A DNA stretch of 64,000 nt from Triadica sebifera. Lineage: Eukaryota > Streptophyta > Magnoliopsida > Malpighiales > Euphorbiaceae. Below the pieces are notes generated by a model. The model ran no database searches. It was not told where the DNA came from and saw nothing but the letters and a program-made list of their open reading frames with translations. The position numbers and the translations under genes were made by a program. Shown piece by piece: positions 23,701-34,544 of this stretch. Each line of letters starts with the position of its first letter. Position 1 is the stretch's first letter. The stretch is taken from assembly GCA_023653625.1 (NCBI GenBank), contig CM042898.1, forward strand, positions 20,755,501 to 20,819,500, read 5' to 3'.

Positions 23701-24703
23701 AATTTATATTCATAATTACTAGTTACATTGAATTTTTTTTATGAATTAATAATCATTTATTTGGCTATTTTTTGTGATTTTTTCTGTTTTAAGTGTCCTC
23801 AACAATAATAAGATATAAAATGTGAATACTATATATATGCGAAATTATCATATATCATAACAGTTACAACACATTGCTTAAAGTATGTTATTTCAAATCC
23901 TACTGAGTTAATTTATTTAAATGTATATATATGATACTTTGTTATTAGTTTAATTATTTCTAAAATGTGTTATCTTCTGTATTTGTTTTGTTTTATAGGT
24001 TTTTCAAAATAGATCATATAGTGAATAATAAATTATTGAAATTTGACATTTGTGGTCCAAGTATTTCTAAAAAGGTGTACGTAATATTTTTAGTTTACTT
24101 TGTAAATTAATATCATATTAATTAGAAATATAATTTGAAATTAATTTCTTCATAGCTTATGGATTAATAATATTTTTGAATATTTAGAAATGCTAGATAT
24201 TTAAAGCTTGTGCATATGTGTACGTATGCATGTGTTGGCTTTTGTGGCTTTATTGGTTTGTAGTTCTATATATTGGATTGGAGGCTTTTGTATGGCTATT
24301 CTGGATTTTGTGTTGATATTTATATATGTATTATTATTGCTTTCAAGCAGGTGGTGATAATGGATTATATGGCTCTACTAATATGTTCTACATTTTTGAA
24401 AAAAAATGAACAATAGACATCGGCTATAAAAACAACCGACCCATATAGATATTTTTTTTAAATTAAAATCATACCATATGCATCAGCTAAAAGTTAGAGT
24501 TGACGCATATAGTTCGATTTAAAAAAAATTATATGTGTTGGCTTTTTATTTATAACCGACATATATAACTAGATCATATGCATCAGTTAATTTGATCAAT
24601 GTATAAAATTTATCTCATATGCATCTTGTTGATAGGCGTCACTCATTTAATCGACATATAAAGTCTAATATAGTAACACATATAACATATTTCTACACTA
24701 GTA
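23701..24703 (+). repeat. CACTA 3' non-coding end with subterminal repeats
   Basis: No coding is seen. From 24,414 the words aaccgac(c/a)catata and catatgcatcag recur in both orientations at roughly 40-60 base spacing, the usual form of CACTA subterminal transposase-binding repeats. The presumed terminus is at 24,691-24,703. Confidence 0.5.
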
Positions 24704-24719
24704 TTTCCTGCATGCAGGT

Positions 24720-25150
24720 TTGAAGTCTAGTAGATAGTTGAAGTTGACAAGAAGTGAAGCGCCCATACAGAGATCATAGAGCAGACCCAACTACGGTCAG
24801 TGATATTTTCATGTCATCATTCTGTTTTTGTACATGATATAGGGATATGGGTCTATTTTTTTCAAGAACATGCAATTTTAATTATGGTCGTGCATTTTTG
24901 TTAACATTGAACAGTGTATCCCAAACATGGTTTTTAATTATATGATAATGATCTTTTGGGATATGAGTTTTATACATGCTTATGCGTTTGTGATGGAAAT
25001 GTTTAACAGGTATTTATATGCAAAGATGTTATGACATAAAGTTTTTATAAGCAAAGGAAAGTTTTAAATTGCACACGTTTTCAGTAATAGGACAATGTAG
25101 CATTCGTTCATTTAGTTGGAGTTAATTCTAATTAATTGAGAGGGCGTTAC
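24720..25150 (-). repeat. Gypsy-type LTR fragment
   Basis: Read on the minus strand, this starts TGTAACGCCCTCTC, similar to the TGTAACACCC start of the Gypsy LTRs to the right. It shows a comparable AT-rich LTR body. The right partner and target duplication were not found. Confidence 0.4.
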
Positions 25151-26574
25151 ACCTCCAATATCAACACTGCTTCCACTATGGCCTCAACCTGTTCATTTAC
25201 TACCCTAGTATTAGCCTTTATAAGGCTACAAGCCTAGTTACCGATTGTTTGGACATATAACAATATGGATTTCCCTAGAGAATTCAATCCCAACTCTGTT
25301 GTAAGTACATTAGCCTCCTTAGAGGAAAATCGAACAATACCAATTTAGGCTTTCTGACAATGAGCAAAATTATTTAATGGAAGCATTGCAACAAATGTGA
25401 ATTGAGATAAAACTAATAAGGCTGACATATACAAAACCATAACCTAATTGAATCAACCAACAATATCCCTTTCTTATGAATTACAAAGTGTCAAAATCTA
25501 TATTATTTTTCTAGAGAAGAGAATAAATTCACTATTAAGCATGTTGCTTGATTCATTATGCAATGCGGTAAGGCTATAAAGAATGAGTTTTAGAAACTCA
25601 AACAAATTAGCAATTCACTTATGAAGGTAGACTTCACTTAGTATATAAATCTTGCACAAACTTTAATATCTACATGGCATGAGCTTGAGGAAAAATTCCA
25701 CTTTAAGATTTATCTTGCTACATCTGTAGTTACAATGGCTATTTGGGAGGTAGTTAGCTTAGCATTCATTGGTTTTTGGAAAGGTATTTATAGTCTCAAA
25801 TCTCTAAAAATTCATTGCAAATAAATTCCAGTACTTTTATCTGTAGCTAGTCTTGTACAGTATTTACTGCACTATCGAAAGCTGAATCGTGATCTAGATT
25901 TCTCCTTTCATGGTGGAGATTTCTTTATGCTCCAATAACTACTGACACATGACATCATTTGACTGACTTCTAGTCCAACAATTAATTCTTTTATGAATTT
26001 CATAGTTTCCATTTTCTGTTGTGGTCGCACTTTCATTGACACGGGCTATTATCATAGTCACGCTTCCCATCGTGAACTTTTCTGTCCAATTTGGAATTTT
26101 TCCATCATCCATTTCACTATCGCACTTTCCTCCTTAATAGTCGCGAAAAAAATTGCTTTGAACTTCTAGACATATGGCTTGGATTGGTCTTCTTCTAATG
26201 GTCTTACCAATATAAAAATCGCAGTTCTACTTCCCTTTATCATGGTTACAAACTATGCTTGCCAATATGAAAATCGCAAAGAACTTTGCAGTTATGCTTT
26301 AGGTTGCAAACTATACTATTTCTTCAAACATTTTTAGCCTCATATGAGTCGTGATCACTAAAGTGTAGGAGAAGTTGCAAAATCCTCATCACAAGCAACA
26401 CTTTGCATCTTAGTCACAATTTTGAAGAACTTTAAAGCACTAACATTCCACAAAGTGTTTGCCCTCCAAATTCAATGAGACTTTATTTCCTACAAAATAA
26501 ATACATAACAAACACACTAGTGACTCAATTTGATTGTCAAGATTAAAATAAAGATTTATCAACTTAGGCTAACA
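25151..26574. other. Degraded retroelement sequence, no intact gene
   Basis: No frame is open beyond 60 codons. The plus-strand words WHELEEKFHFKIYLA near 25,680-25,725 resemble a plant Gypsy gag motif, but only weakly. From about 26,030 to 26,400, short gtcacgcttcccatcgtgaa-type words recur. The right end at 26,574, read on the minus strand, begins TGTTAGCCTAAG after a purine run (gggaagat), suggesting the start of a Copia LTR on the minus strand. Confidence 0.3.
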
Positions 26575-28012
26575 ATCTTCCCGTTTTGATTTGATAATCA
26601 AATTGAGTAAAACTTAAAATAAAGTGCTCAAAAATAAAATGTCATGCCAAGAAAATTCACATATCAAGTTCTTAGGCTTAAATCCAAAAATTTGTGAAAC
26701 ATTTGCATTTAAAATTCTTCTTTCCCATTCAATACTTCTCTCCCTTTCAAATTCAAAATATTTCTTCCTCTTTCAGCAAAATACCTCTATCCTCCTTTCA
26801 AAATTTTGCTTTTCAATATACTCTCCCGTTTTGTTAAGATAAAAAAGGGTTAGTACATCGATTTAGGTTAAGGAGAGATAAAAGCAAAAGAGAGAAAAAT
26901 TACAATAAAATAAATTTAATCATTTTTAAAAAAATATTTTGTGTGTCACAAAATAAGAAATACATATGCAAATACAAAAAGGGTTAAGGTCACGAAATGA
27001 TCATCCTTTTCTATAGCTTCCTCTCTTGCTCTTATGACACATTCTCTTGGATAGCTCCCCTCAATTTGATATCATGTTTTTGGCTTGTTCCCCCTTCAAA
27101 TTAGTCATCTCCTTCTTCTTCATCTCTCTCAAAAGTTTGGTATTGTTATTGCTCCTCCTTCATTGTTATCTTTGAAATTCCAAAAAGTTCAAGTGAGGGT
27201 ATTTGATACCAATTATTATATTTTAATACCACTTGTTAGATACCAATTGTTGACAATGTTGAGTCTTGAAGAGTGACGGTTGTGATGGGCAGCTGAAATG
27301 AAGTTTAGATTAAAAAGGGAGATGTACGTTTCAAATATTTAATGTATAGATTAAAAATGCCAAAGACATGTAAGAGTGTTGCATTTAAAACTAAAATTAA
27401 GAATTAAGAATTTTTCAAATTCATCTAACATGTGAGAGTAATTTTAGTAATTTATTTATATATGAATGATGAAAATTAAAATTTTAAAAAATAAATTATT
27501 TAATAAAATTTAGTTTTAACTATTCAATTATTGACGAATGGTTAAAATCATCTTAATATAACTTATCATAATTTAATGTATTTAAGGGGATTCTAATCTA
27601 AAAATTAAGACCACAATTAGCACAATATTGTTCAATGCACCTATATGCCATATGGATATTATAAAACAAAAATTTATATATTAGTGAAATTAATCAACTT
27701 TTGAATCACATGAATTCTTTGATATTGTTTACAGGAAATTACACCATTTCTTTATTTTTTAAATTATTTTATCAAAATATTCTACTGCTTTTAAAAAAAT
27801 TAAAAAAAACATATTTTTTAAATTTTTTTTGTCTTTCAATAGAAACTCTTTTTAAATTTTATATTTAAAAAATACACCTTTTTTACATAAGTCTTGGAGA
27901 GTGAACCTTATGAAATTGTTTTGCTAGAATCATGCTTAAAAAAATAGATAAGTCAACATTTGCATTTCAAGCTGAAATGAAGCCGCATTTCAGCTGCTCA
28001 AACTTAGCAGCA

Positions 28013-28014
<2 letters not shown>
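26575..28014. other. AT-rich intergenic sequence, possible retroelement remnant
   Basis: The short open frames at 26,624 and 27,085 have low-complexity translations rich in S, L and F and no family match. Around 27,205-27,255 the word gataccaatt(a/g) occurs twice and could be a decayed primer site. From 27,400 to 27,900 there are only A/T runs. I see no gene here. Confidence 0.3.

Positions 28015-28077
<63 letters not shown>
28015..28077. repeat. (TA)n microsatellite
   Basis: About 60 bases of uninterrupted TA dinucleotide. It makes an apparent open frame of repeated Ile-Tyr, which is not a gene. Confidence 0.95.
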
Positions 28078-28079
<2 letters not shown>

Positions 28080-28208
28080 TTAAATTAAGAAGCAATACTA
28101 AAAGTGATGATATAATTATGTGATTTCATTTTCAGAATTTAATTCCTCATTTAAAATTTTCCTCTCTTCTTTCTTTCTTGCTTCCTATCTTTTCCATATT
28201 CTTGCTAG

Positions 28209-29481
28209 ATTTGGTACTTGGAGTGGTGGTGATGGAGCATGGTTGAAGTTTCTGTTTGGCTCACTTACGCGAAAGAACTGATGATCCAATTGTTCTTATC
28301 TCAAACCATACTCAGGTAGTTTTCATGGTGATCCTTTGGTTATCAAGGTTGCTACATAAATAAATCTATTGATCACATTTTATTTGTATTACACTATTTT
28401 GTTTCTATATAAGTGGGTATATTGCTCTAGATGCACCGCCCACTGAAAAGCTATAATGTAGAATTTATAGTTTTATGAACTTTAGAGCTAATGTGGCTAA
28501 ATTTTTGTTGTCATTATAAGTCTACTTATTATTATTTATTTATTTTTTTGGTATATACTATTTGAGAAATTTTCTTCAAAGAACCTAAAGGCTGAGTTAA
28601 AAAAAAAATGCCCGGATGAAATGGAACATTTTGATCCTGTAAAATGACTTCTGACATCAGACCCTTGATCTTTTTGCTTAATTGTTCCAAGAAAGAAGAT
28701 ATCCTTACTTAAAGCTTGATGGCCCCACATCAATTAGTAAAAGACAAAAGATAGTTAACCTCTTCAATGATCCATCCAAGGTATTAACCCTTTTGGTTTT
28801 AATTATCACTGAAATCATATCTTTTCTCCACTGAGAGAACAAGGGGATAACAAGTCTGCTTAGCTACTATTAACTGCAGGATGAGTTTGTATTTCTCTTA
28901 ACCAGCAAGGCTGGTGGTTGCGACCTTAATCTAATAGGTGGTAATCAACTTTGTTTGATCCTGACTAGAATCCTACCAATGACAAGTAGGTATATTTGCT
29001 GAGACAGATTCCTCATATACAACTTAGGTGAACTTGGAGGCATGTTAATCTCCACAAAGCCTAATTGCGTAACTGTGTCAGTCCATTATTAGGCTGCTGC
29101 AAGAGTTTGGAGAGAGGAGCAAAAAAAAGGAGTATACTTCTATGATTTCTGAGCACCAGAACAATTGAAGAAAAGGTTTGATCCTAAACAATCGAGTGGA
29201 TGTAGTTTCTACGTTCTATTTCTTCTTGCTTGAGCTTTTAATGATTAAATGCATAATGTCTATTGATGTATTTTTTGTAGGTTACCAGCGCTAAATGTCA
29301 AAAGAAGGGCTCCAAAAAGTTATTCAGCATGAGCAAAATGATCGCATTGCGATACAGGTTCTCATTGTTGGTATTTTTTACATTATATGATTGGACCTGG
29401 TGTTCATGTGCTTGAATTGGAGGAAAATTTCCTTTCAACAGAATATTTATGAGATCTGTTCACATTTCATGGAAATGTCAG
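28209..29481 (+). pseudogene. RAD54-like DNA repair helicase pseudogene fragment
   Basis: Six exon-like pieces with introns between them read in order as the C-terminal helicase half of the SWI2/SNF2 protein RAD54, which acts with RAD51 in homologous recombination. The pieces are: to 28315, GTWSGGDGAWLK then LAHLRERTDDPIVLISNHTQ; 28661-28780, TLDLFA then RRYPYLKLDGPTSISKRQK; 28880-28985, DEFVFLLTSKAGGCDLNLIG then FDPD-stop-NPTND; 29093-29175, AAARVWREEQKKGVYFY then FLSTRTIEEK; 29281-29357, MSKEGLQKVIQHEQNDRIA; about 29423-29481, NFLSTEYL-stop-DLFTFHGNV. Most borders keep gt or ag. Stops, one-base deletions and an internal deletion of about ten codons show it is dead. Retained introns argue against a retrocopy. 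No upstream half was found. Confidence 0.85.
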
Positions 29482-30767
29482 GTAATATATGCTTCCTAAC
29501 CTGCAATATTTTGACATGATTATAAAATTTAATCTGTCGGCACATTTCAAACCTTAAAAGAACACCATGTTTGTGATTATTAGTCTCATTGTAAAATCAT
29601 TGGGAGAACACATTTATAAAAAGATTGCTGGTTAATATATTTTGAAAATTTTTAGGCATGACAGTTAAATTATAGATGATGTGCCAATATCCTTCAAAGC
29701 CATCTAACGCCCTTGTGGTTAATTGGAAAATTCATATTTATATACAGTTTAAACAACAACCTTTCTAGCTTATTGTTTTTTCCTTGTGCGTATGTATTTT
29801 CCAAAATTACCCCACATGTAAGTTTCCTTGTGTTTTTAGTCTGCATAAAGTTCAGGCTGATTCAGCTATAGATTTTGTAAACAACAACCTTCAGTTGATT
29901 TTATATTTATAACCAGTCCAAATGAAAAGTTTATTGTATTTATGTCTAAAAAGAGTTCTGTAGATTTTGGAGCTCATTCAGAAACAGATTCACTTCACCA
30001 AATTGATTGGCCAGTTGATGGTTAGTTCAACTCACCTACAAAAATTCTAGATGTGGTGAGTTTTCATTGGTTGTCTTCTAAAACAAATTTTGTGAATTCT
30101 CATGGCTATTTTAGAATTACTTATGTCCAACTGCTTCGTTTCTTCATGCATCTGTGAGAAGATTTTGAACAAGGGTTTCTTTTTAAGCATTTATAAGCAC
30201 TTGCAGGTATAGGATGGGAATCCATATAAGCTATACAGGACAAAATTATAAGAATTAGAAAATGTATTTGGAATGTGCTTTTTCTCCTCTACAGATTTCG
30301 CTGGGAAAAGGTTAGGTTTTTGTTTAAAGATAATTAAATTAAATGGAATAACTAATGTGCTTATGGTGATTGTCGATATATTGGTTGCTTATGGGATGGA
30401 AATGTGGCAATTGAGATATATGACATTCATACATATAATTGAACTATCGTACTAATTTCTGATCTCATGAACTGAAAGTTTCCAATTTATCATAGAATTT
30501 CTATATGTATGATTATAAAATAATTTAAGTTTGTGTTACTTGTTAAAGATTTTGAGGACCATGCATTTCAAGATGGTCATCAATGCTTTTTCTGCGCGTG
30601 GAATTTCTATATGTATGTTTATTTTATTTATTGATATAAGTAGACATTATTTTGTATATGATGGGTACTAACCCATTTTGTAAATGACACATACATTTTT
30701 TACGTCAACATTTATGATTGATACAAAATAAATTTTTTATGATTAAATACTTAATTTAAAAAATCAA
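29482..30767. other. Sequence downstream of the RAD54 relic
   Basis: No open gene is seen. A short plus-strand stretch at 29,947-30,024 (SKKSSVDFGAHSETDSLHQI, then DWPVDG) could be another exon remnant, but I do not recognise it. The rest is AT-rich. Confidence 0.3.
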
Positions 30768-30777
30768 TATTTTATTA

Positions 30778-31150
30778 TGCTGAATTACATCGATGATATT
30801 TTAAATATTGAACACGCAACAACTCAGTATTTAAATTATTATTTGTAATTACAAAATATTTGAACTATTATTTTATAATAATAAAGTACAACCATTATAT
30901 TCTGAATTACTATTAATTGAAGTATCGTATTGTTGCAAAGATTACTAATTGAAGTACCATGATATTACATTATTTTTAATTGGAGTACCGTGATATTACT
31001 AAATTATGTAACGATCATTGACGGGATCTAATGAAGGTAGTTTATTTTTACAAAATAATAGTTTAGATGTTTTTAGTTACAAATAATAATTCGAATATTG
31101 AAATATTATTATGTGTTAAATATTTGAGGTACCCTCCATGTAATTCATCA
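30778..31150. mobile_element. MULE-type MITE A
   Basis: A 373-base element with inverted ends of roughly 120 bases. The left end reads TGCTGAATTACATCGATG and the right end, reversed, TGATGAATTACATGGAGG. It is flanked by direct repeats tattttatt at 30768-30776 and 31151-31159, which fits the 9-10 base duplication of Mutator-like transposition. There is no coding capacity. Its ends align with those of element B. Confidence 0.7.
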
Positions 31151-32099
31151 TATTTTATTGCAATGGTATTTATAAATGTAATTGAATATTCTATTGGTTA
31201 GACTATGTTTTATGTTAAAAAATGAAAACTATTAACTAATAGCAACCACTTTATTTGGTCTTAATTACATACCAAAACTAAATGGTGAAGGGAGCTTTTG
31301 GTCCCCATTTTCAAATTTGATCCCTTGAATTTATTTTAGTAAGGGATTTACAGAGTAAATTATACAGACATAATCTCAACTATTTGACTCATAAAAAATT
31401 AGTACCTAAACTATTATTTGCAACAGAAAATCCCTTAAACTTTAATTTTGTAACACAAAACACTCTGCCATCTAAGTCTGTTAAGTCATTTAACAAAATA
31501 TTGATGCAGAATTTCCATATCAGCAAAAATTTTCACTTGTAAATTCCACTTGTACAAAATAGATCCCATAAAATTTTTTTCTCTCTTTTATCACTTTCTC
31601 TCACTTTCTTAGTATCCAAATACAATCTAATGCCACTCCTTCATTAGATCTACTTTGAAACAACATGGCCAACCAAGAGCTCTTGCTCCTAGAGATATTC
31701 AAGCTTGCAGAAGCCGATAACAAAGTAACTGAAAAAAGAAAAACTACAAAAGAAAAATGATATAAAGCAATAAATAAGGAGTAATAGATTATTTATTGAC
31801 TCATTTTTCAAAGGAAAATAAAATGTAAAAAAGTGCAGATAATATAAAAGAAAATTCAAAAGAAAGAAAAAAAACATGTAAAAATGCATGAATATATATA
31901 TATATATATAGACACACACACACTAGAACTAAAATGGCCATTAACACACCTATTTATATATTTCAACTTAGAAGAAAAAAACGAAAAGAAAAAGAAAAAT
32001 CTAAAAGAACGAAGAACCTGGAAATAGCAATGAGGGAGAGCATAAAAATTATGTTGAGAAGAAAAACTTTTCGTCATAAAAGAATGCAATGAAAAACTT

Positions 32100-32858
32100 T
32101 ATGTTTACTCACTTTTAGTATGCAAATATTTTATTCAATAAAATAGTTACACAAAAATTAAGGAAGAAATGTCGAAATCCATGAGAAGAAAAGCATTGAG
32201 TTCTAAAAAAGACTGACATACATTGGTTTTGGTAAGTTTAGAAATAAGAGCTGTTGATTCTTCTTCTACAACTAGTGGTGGATTTCTAGAGGTACTTGAT
32301 GAGCACTCATACAGACTCTTCAGTCTTTAATATATTTTTTCTTGCAATTGATAGAGACTAAAGCTTGAGAGAAGAGGCAATTCTGGTGAGAGAAAAAGAG
32401 AGAGAAAGAGAGATTAGAGCTTAAGAGAAGAGGTAAATCTGGCGAGAGGAAAATAGATTGATAATATGGTAATGAACATCATGAAGAAAGGGAAGCTAGA
32501 TCTAGAGAGAGAGAGAGAGAAAGGAAAATGAGGAGGAAAATGAGAAAAAGTGGAGGAAATGAGTAAACTTTCTATTTACTCACTTTTCATTATGCAAATA
32601 TTTTATTCAATAAAATGGTTAGAGAAAAAATAAAGAAGAGAAAAATAAACAAAGAAATATCAAAATTCATAAGAAGAAGAGCATTGAGTTCTAGAAAAGA
32701 CTAACATCAATTGGTTTTGATCTGAAAAAAATAAGAGTTGTTGATTCTTCTTCTACAACTGGTAATGGATTTTTGGAGCACTCATACAGACTCTTTAGTC
32801 TTCAATTGTTTTCTTCATAGAGACTAGAGCTTGACAAAAAAGGCAGATCTAGTGAGAG

Positions 32859-32860
<2 letters not shown>
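32100..32860. repeat. Tandem duplication inside MULE element B
   Basis: The segment at about 32,100-32,400 recurs at about 32,565-32,860. Shared words include tatgcaaatattttattcaa, gcattgagttcta and gttgattcttcttctacaac, followed by gcactcatacagactctt. Copies differ by substitutions and small indels. Confidence 0.75.

Positions 32861-32861
<1 letters not shown>

Positions 32862-32893
<32 letters not shown>
32862..32893. repeat. (GA)n microsatellite
   Basis: About 32 bases of GA dinucleotide inside element B. Similar shorter GA tracts lie at 32,395-32,412 and 32,500-32,522. Confidence 0.9.
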
Positions 32894-32895
<2 letters not shown>

Positions 32896-33431
32896 TTGAT
32901 AGAAAAGTCAGATATGGTAAGGAGTAGAGAGATTGGCCATATGGAAATGGCCATCATGAAGAAAGGGAAGCTAGATTTGGAGAAAGGAGAATGAGGAGGG
33001 AAAATGAGTAAAAGTGAGAGAAAGTGGGGGAAATGAAAAAAAATTGTGGGACCTATTCTGTACACATGAAATTTATAGCTGGAAATTTTTTGCTGATGTA
33101 AAAAATCTATATCAGTATTATGTTAAATGAGTTAACAGACTTAGATGACTAAAAGTTTTGTATTATAAAATTAATGTTTAAGGGTTTTCTATTACAAATA
33201 ATAGTTTATATATTGAATTGTTATAAGTCAGATAGTTGAAATACCATCTATATAATTTATCTGAATTTAGAGTCATTAATACATATTAGTGATCACATTT
33301 ATGGTCGTTATATACCTTATACGCTTCACCATTTAATCCTTTTAGTGAAGGCATTCTCATCCCTAATAGTACTTGTTAGGGATTGAATCTTAGTGGTTGT
33401 TATTGATCTTTAAACATTACCCAGTTTTTAG

Positions 33432-34535
33432 AGGTTAATTGCACAGACAGTCACTAAACTTTCTACTACTTGCTACAAAATTATTAAACTTTTTTTTCTT
33501 GTAGAAAATCATTAAAATTTACTTTAGTTTCACAACAATCATCTTTGGTCAGTTGGAAACCAAAATGCTGAGATGAAACATGATGTAGCTACTAGAATCA
33601 TCCAACATCAGCTGTCATGTAAGCAATAATGCCACCTTAGCTACCATATCGATACCACGTAAGCAATAATGTCATGTCAGATCCCATATGGATGATATAT
33701 AAGCAACTCTAAAAAAAGTTGTCATATTAGTCTCTACGTCGCACACCCACTTGGAGAACAATGACATATTATTATCAATTTAACTAGTGATCATTGAACT
33801 TTATTTCACTTGCTGTAAAATCATTAAATTTTATTTTACTTGCCATAAAATCATTGAATTTTCTTTTTCATAAAAATCAAAATTATTTTATCTTCACTTA
33901 AATAACTTCAAGCTAAATTTGAATATATTGACCCCCTTTTTCAAAAATATGATTTATAGTGGCTCTGACAAGTGAGTTTTCCTTGATAGTGTTGGATTTG
34001 ATATTAGTTTTTCTCCTACAATTGGTAATGCTAGTAAAATGATTTATGGGTTTAGGTTTGACATGTTTTCCTTGCTAATATTAATTCTTCCTGGTAAAAT
34101 CAGATTTTCGATAGTCTATCCATCAAATTTAGCAATAACTTTATTTAAATAAAATGAAAATAATTTTTTTGATAAAAAAAATTTAATAATTTTATAGCAA
34201 GTTAAGTAAAGTTCAGTAATCACCAGTAAAATTAAGAAGGACGTGTCATTATTTTCTAGGTAAGATTATCACGTGATGACTGATGTTATACAATTTTTCA
34301 AGTTGTTAACATGTCATCTAATATGGCACTATTACTTATGTGGCGATGATGTGGCAAGTGAGGTGGTATTTTCCAATAGTAATGTCATGTGCCACATCAA
34401 CATTTCGATTGTCAAACACCTAGAGATAACTTTTGTGAAACTAAAGTAAAATTTAATAATTTTCTACAAGAAAAAAATTTAATGATTTTATGACAAGTAA
34501 TAGAAAGTTTAGTGATTATCAGTACAACTAACCCT
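33432..34535. mobile_element. MULE-type element C (non-autonomous)
   Basis: A 1.1 kb element with inverted ends of about 130-150 bases. The left end reads AGGTTAATTGCACAGACAGT and the right end, reversed, AGGGTTAGTTGTACTGATAA. Both run on through tcactaaactttct and ttactttagtttcac. Nine-base target copies are agtttttag (33423-33431) and agtttttgg (34536-34544), with 8 of 9 matching. No coding capacity is seen. Internal copies of gccatgtaagcaataatg-like words repeat near 33,615-33,690. Confidence 0.8.
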
Positions 34536-34544
34536 AGTTTTTGG

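Larger units (their letters stand above)
19282..24703 (+). mobile_element. CACTA (En/Spm-type) transposon, right part
   Basis: The coding relics follow the order known for plant CACTA elements: transposase C-terminus with DUF4218- and DUF4216-like blocks, a Transposase_24-like region, then an Ulp1-peptidase-like segment. A non-coding end follows, with short repeated subterminal words around ccgacatata / gcatcagct (24,414-24,660). The element appears to end near 24,703 in ttctacactagta, a degenerate form of a CACTA terminus (TAGTG expected). The left half lies outside the window, beyond the 5' end of Copia-1. Confidence 0.75.
31353..33262. mobile_element. MULE-type element B (non-autonomous)
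   Basis: A 1.9 kb element with inverted ends of about 210 bases (31353-31565 and 33040-33262) that match with scattered differences, for example ctatta(t)ttgcaac against its mirrored counterpart. Probable 9-base target copies are ggatttaca (31344-31352) and gaatttaga (33263-33271), with 7 of 9 matching. The interior has no real gene. It holds an imperfect tandem duplication of about 465 bases and GA-rich tracts. The long minus-strand frames at 31689-32089 are low-complexity F/S-rich translations. Confidence 0.7.

Noticed and set aside
25661..25800. Possible Gypsy gag motif (WHELEEKF) in plus frame
   Set aside because: Only one short block with stops around it; kept as a weak remark in the region entry, not as a gene.
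27932..28123. Open frame with repeated Ile-Tyr
   Set aside because: It is a (TA)n microsatellite read as codons; the same holds for 55,987-56,193 and part of 31,689-31,919.
31689..33065. Minus-strand open frames rich in F, S and L, and the Ser-Leu repeat frame at 32802-33065
   Set aside because: Low-complexity translations of A/G-rich and (GA)n sequence inside MULE element B.
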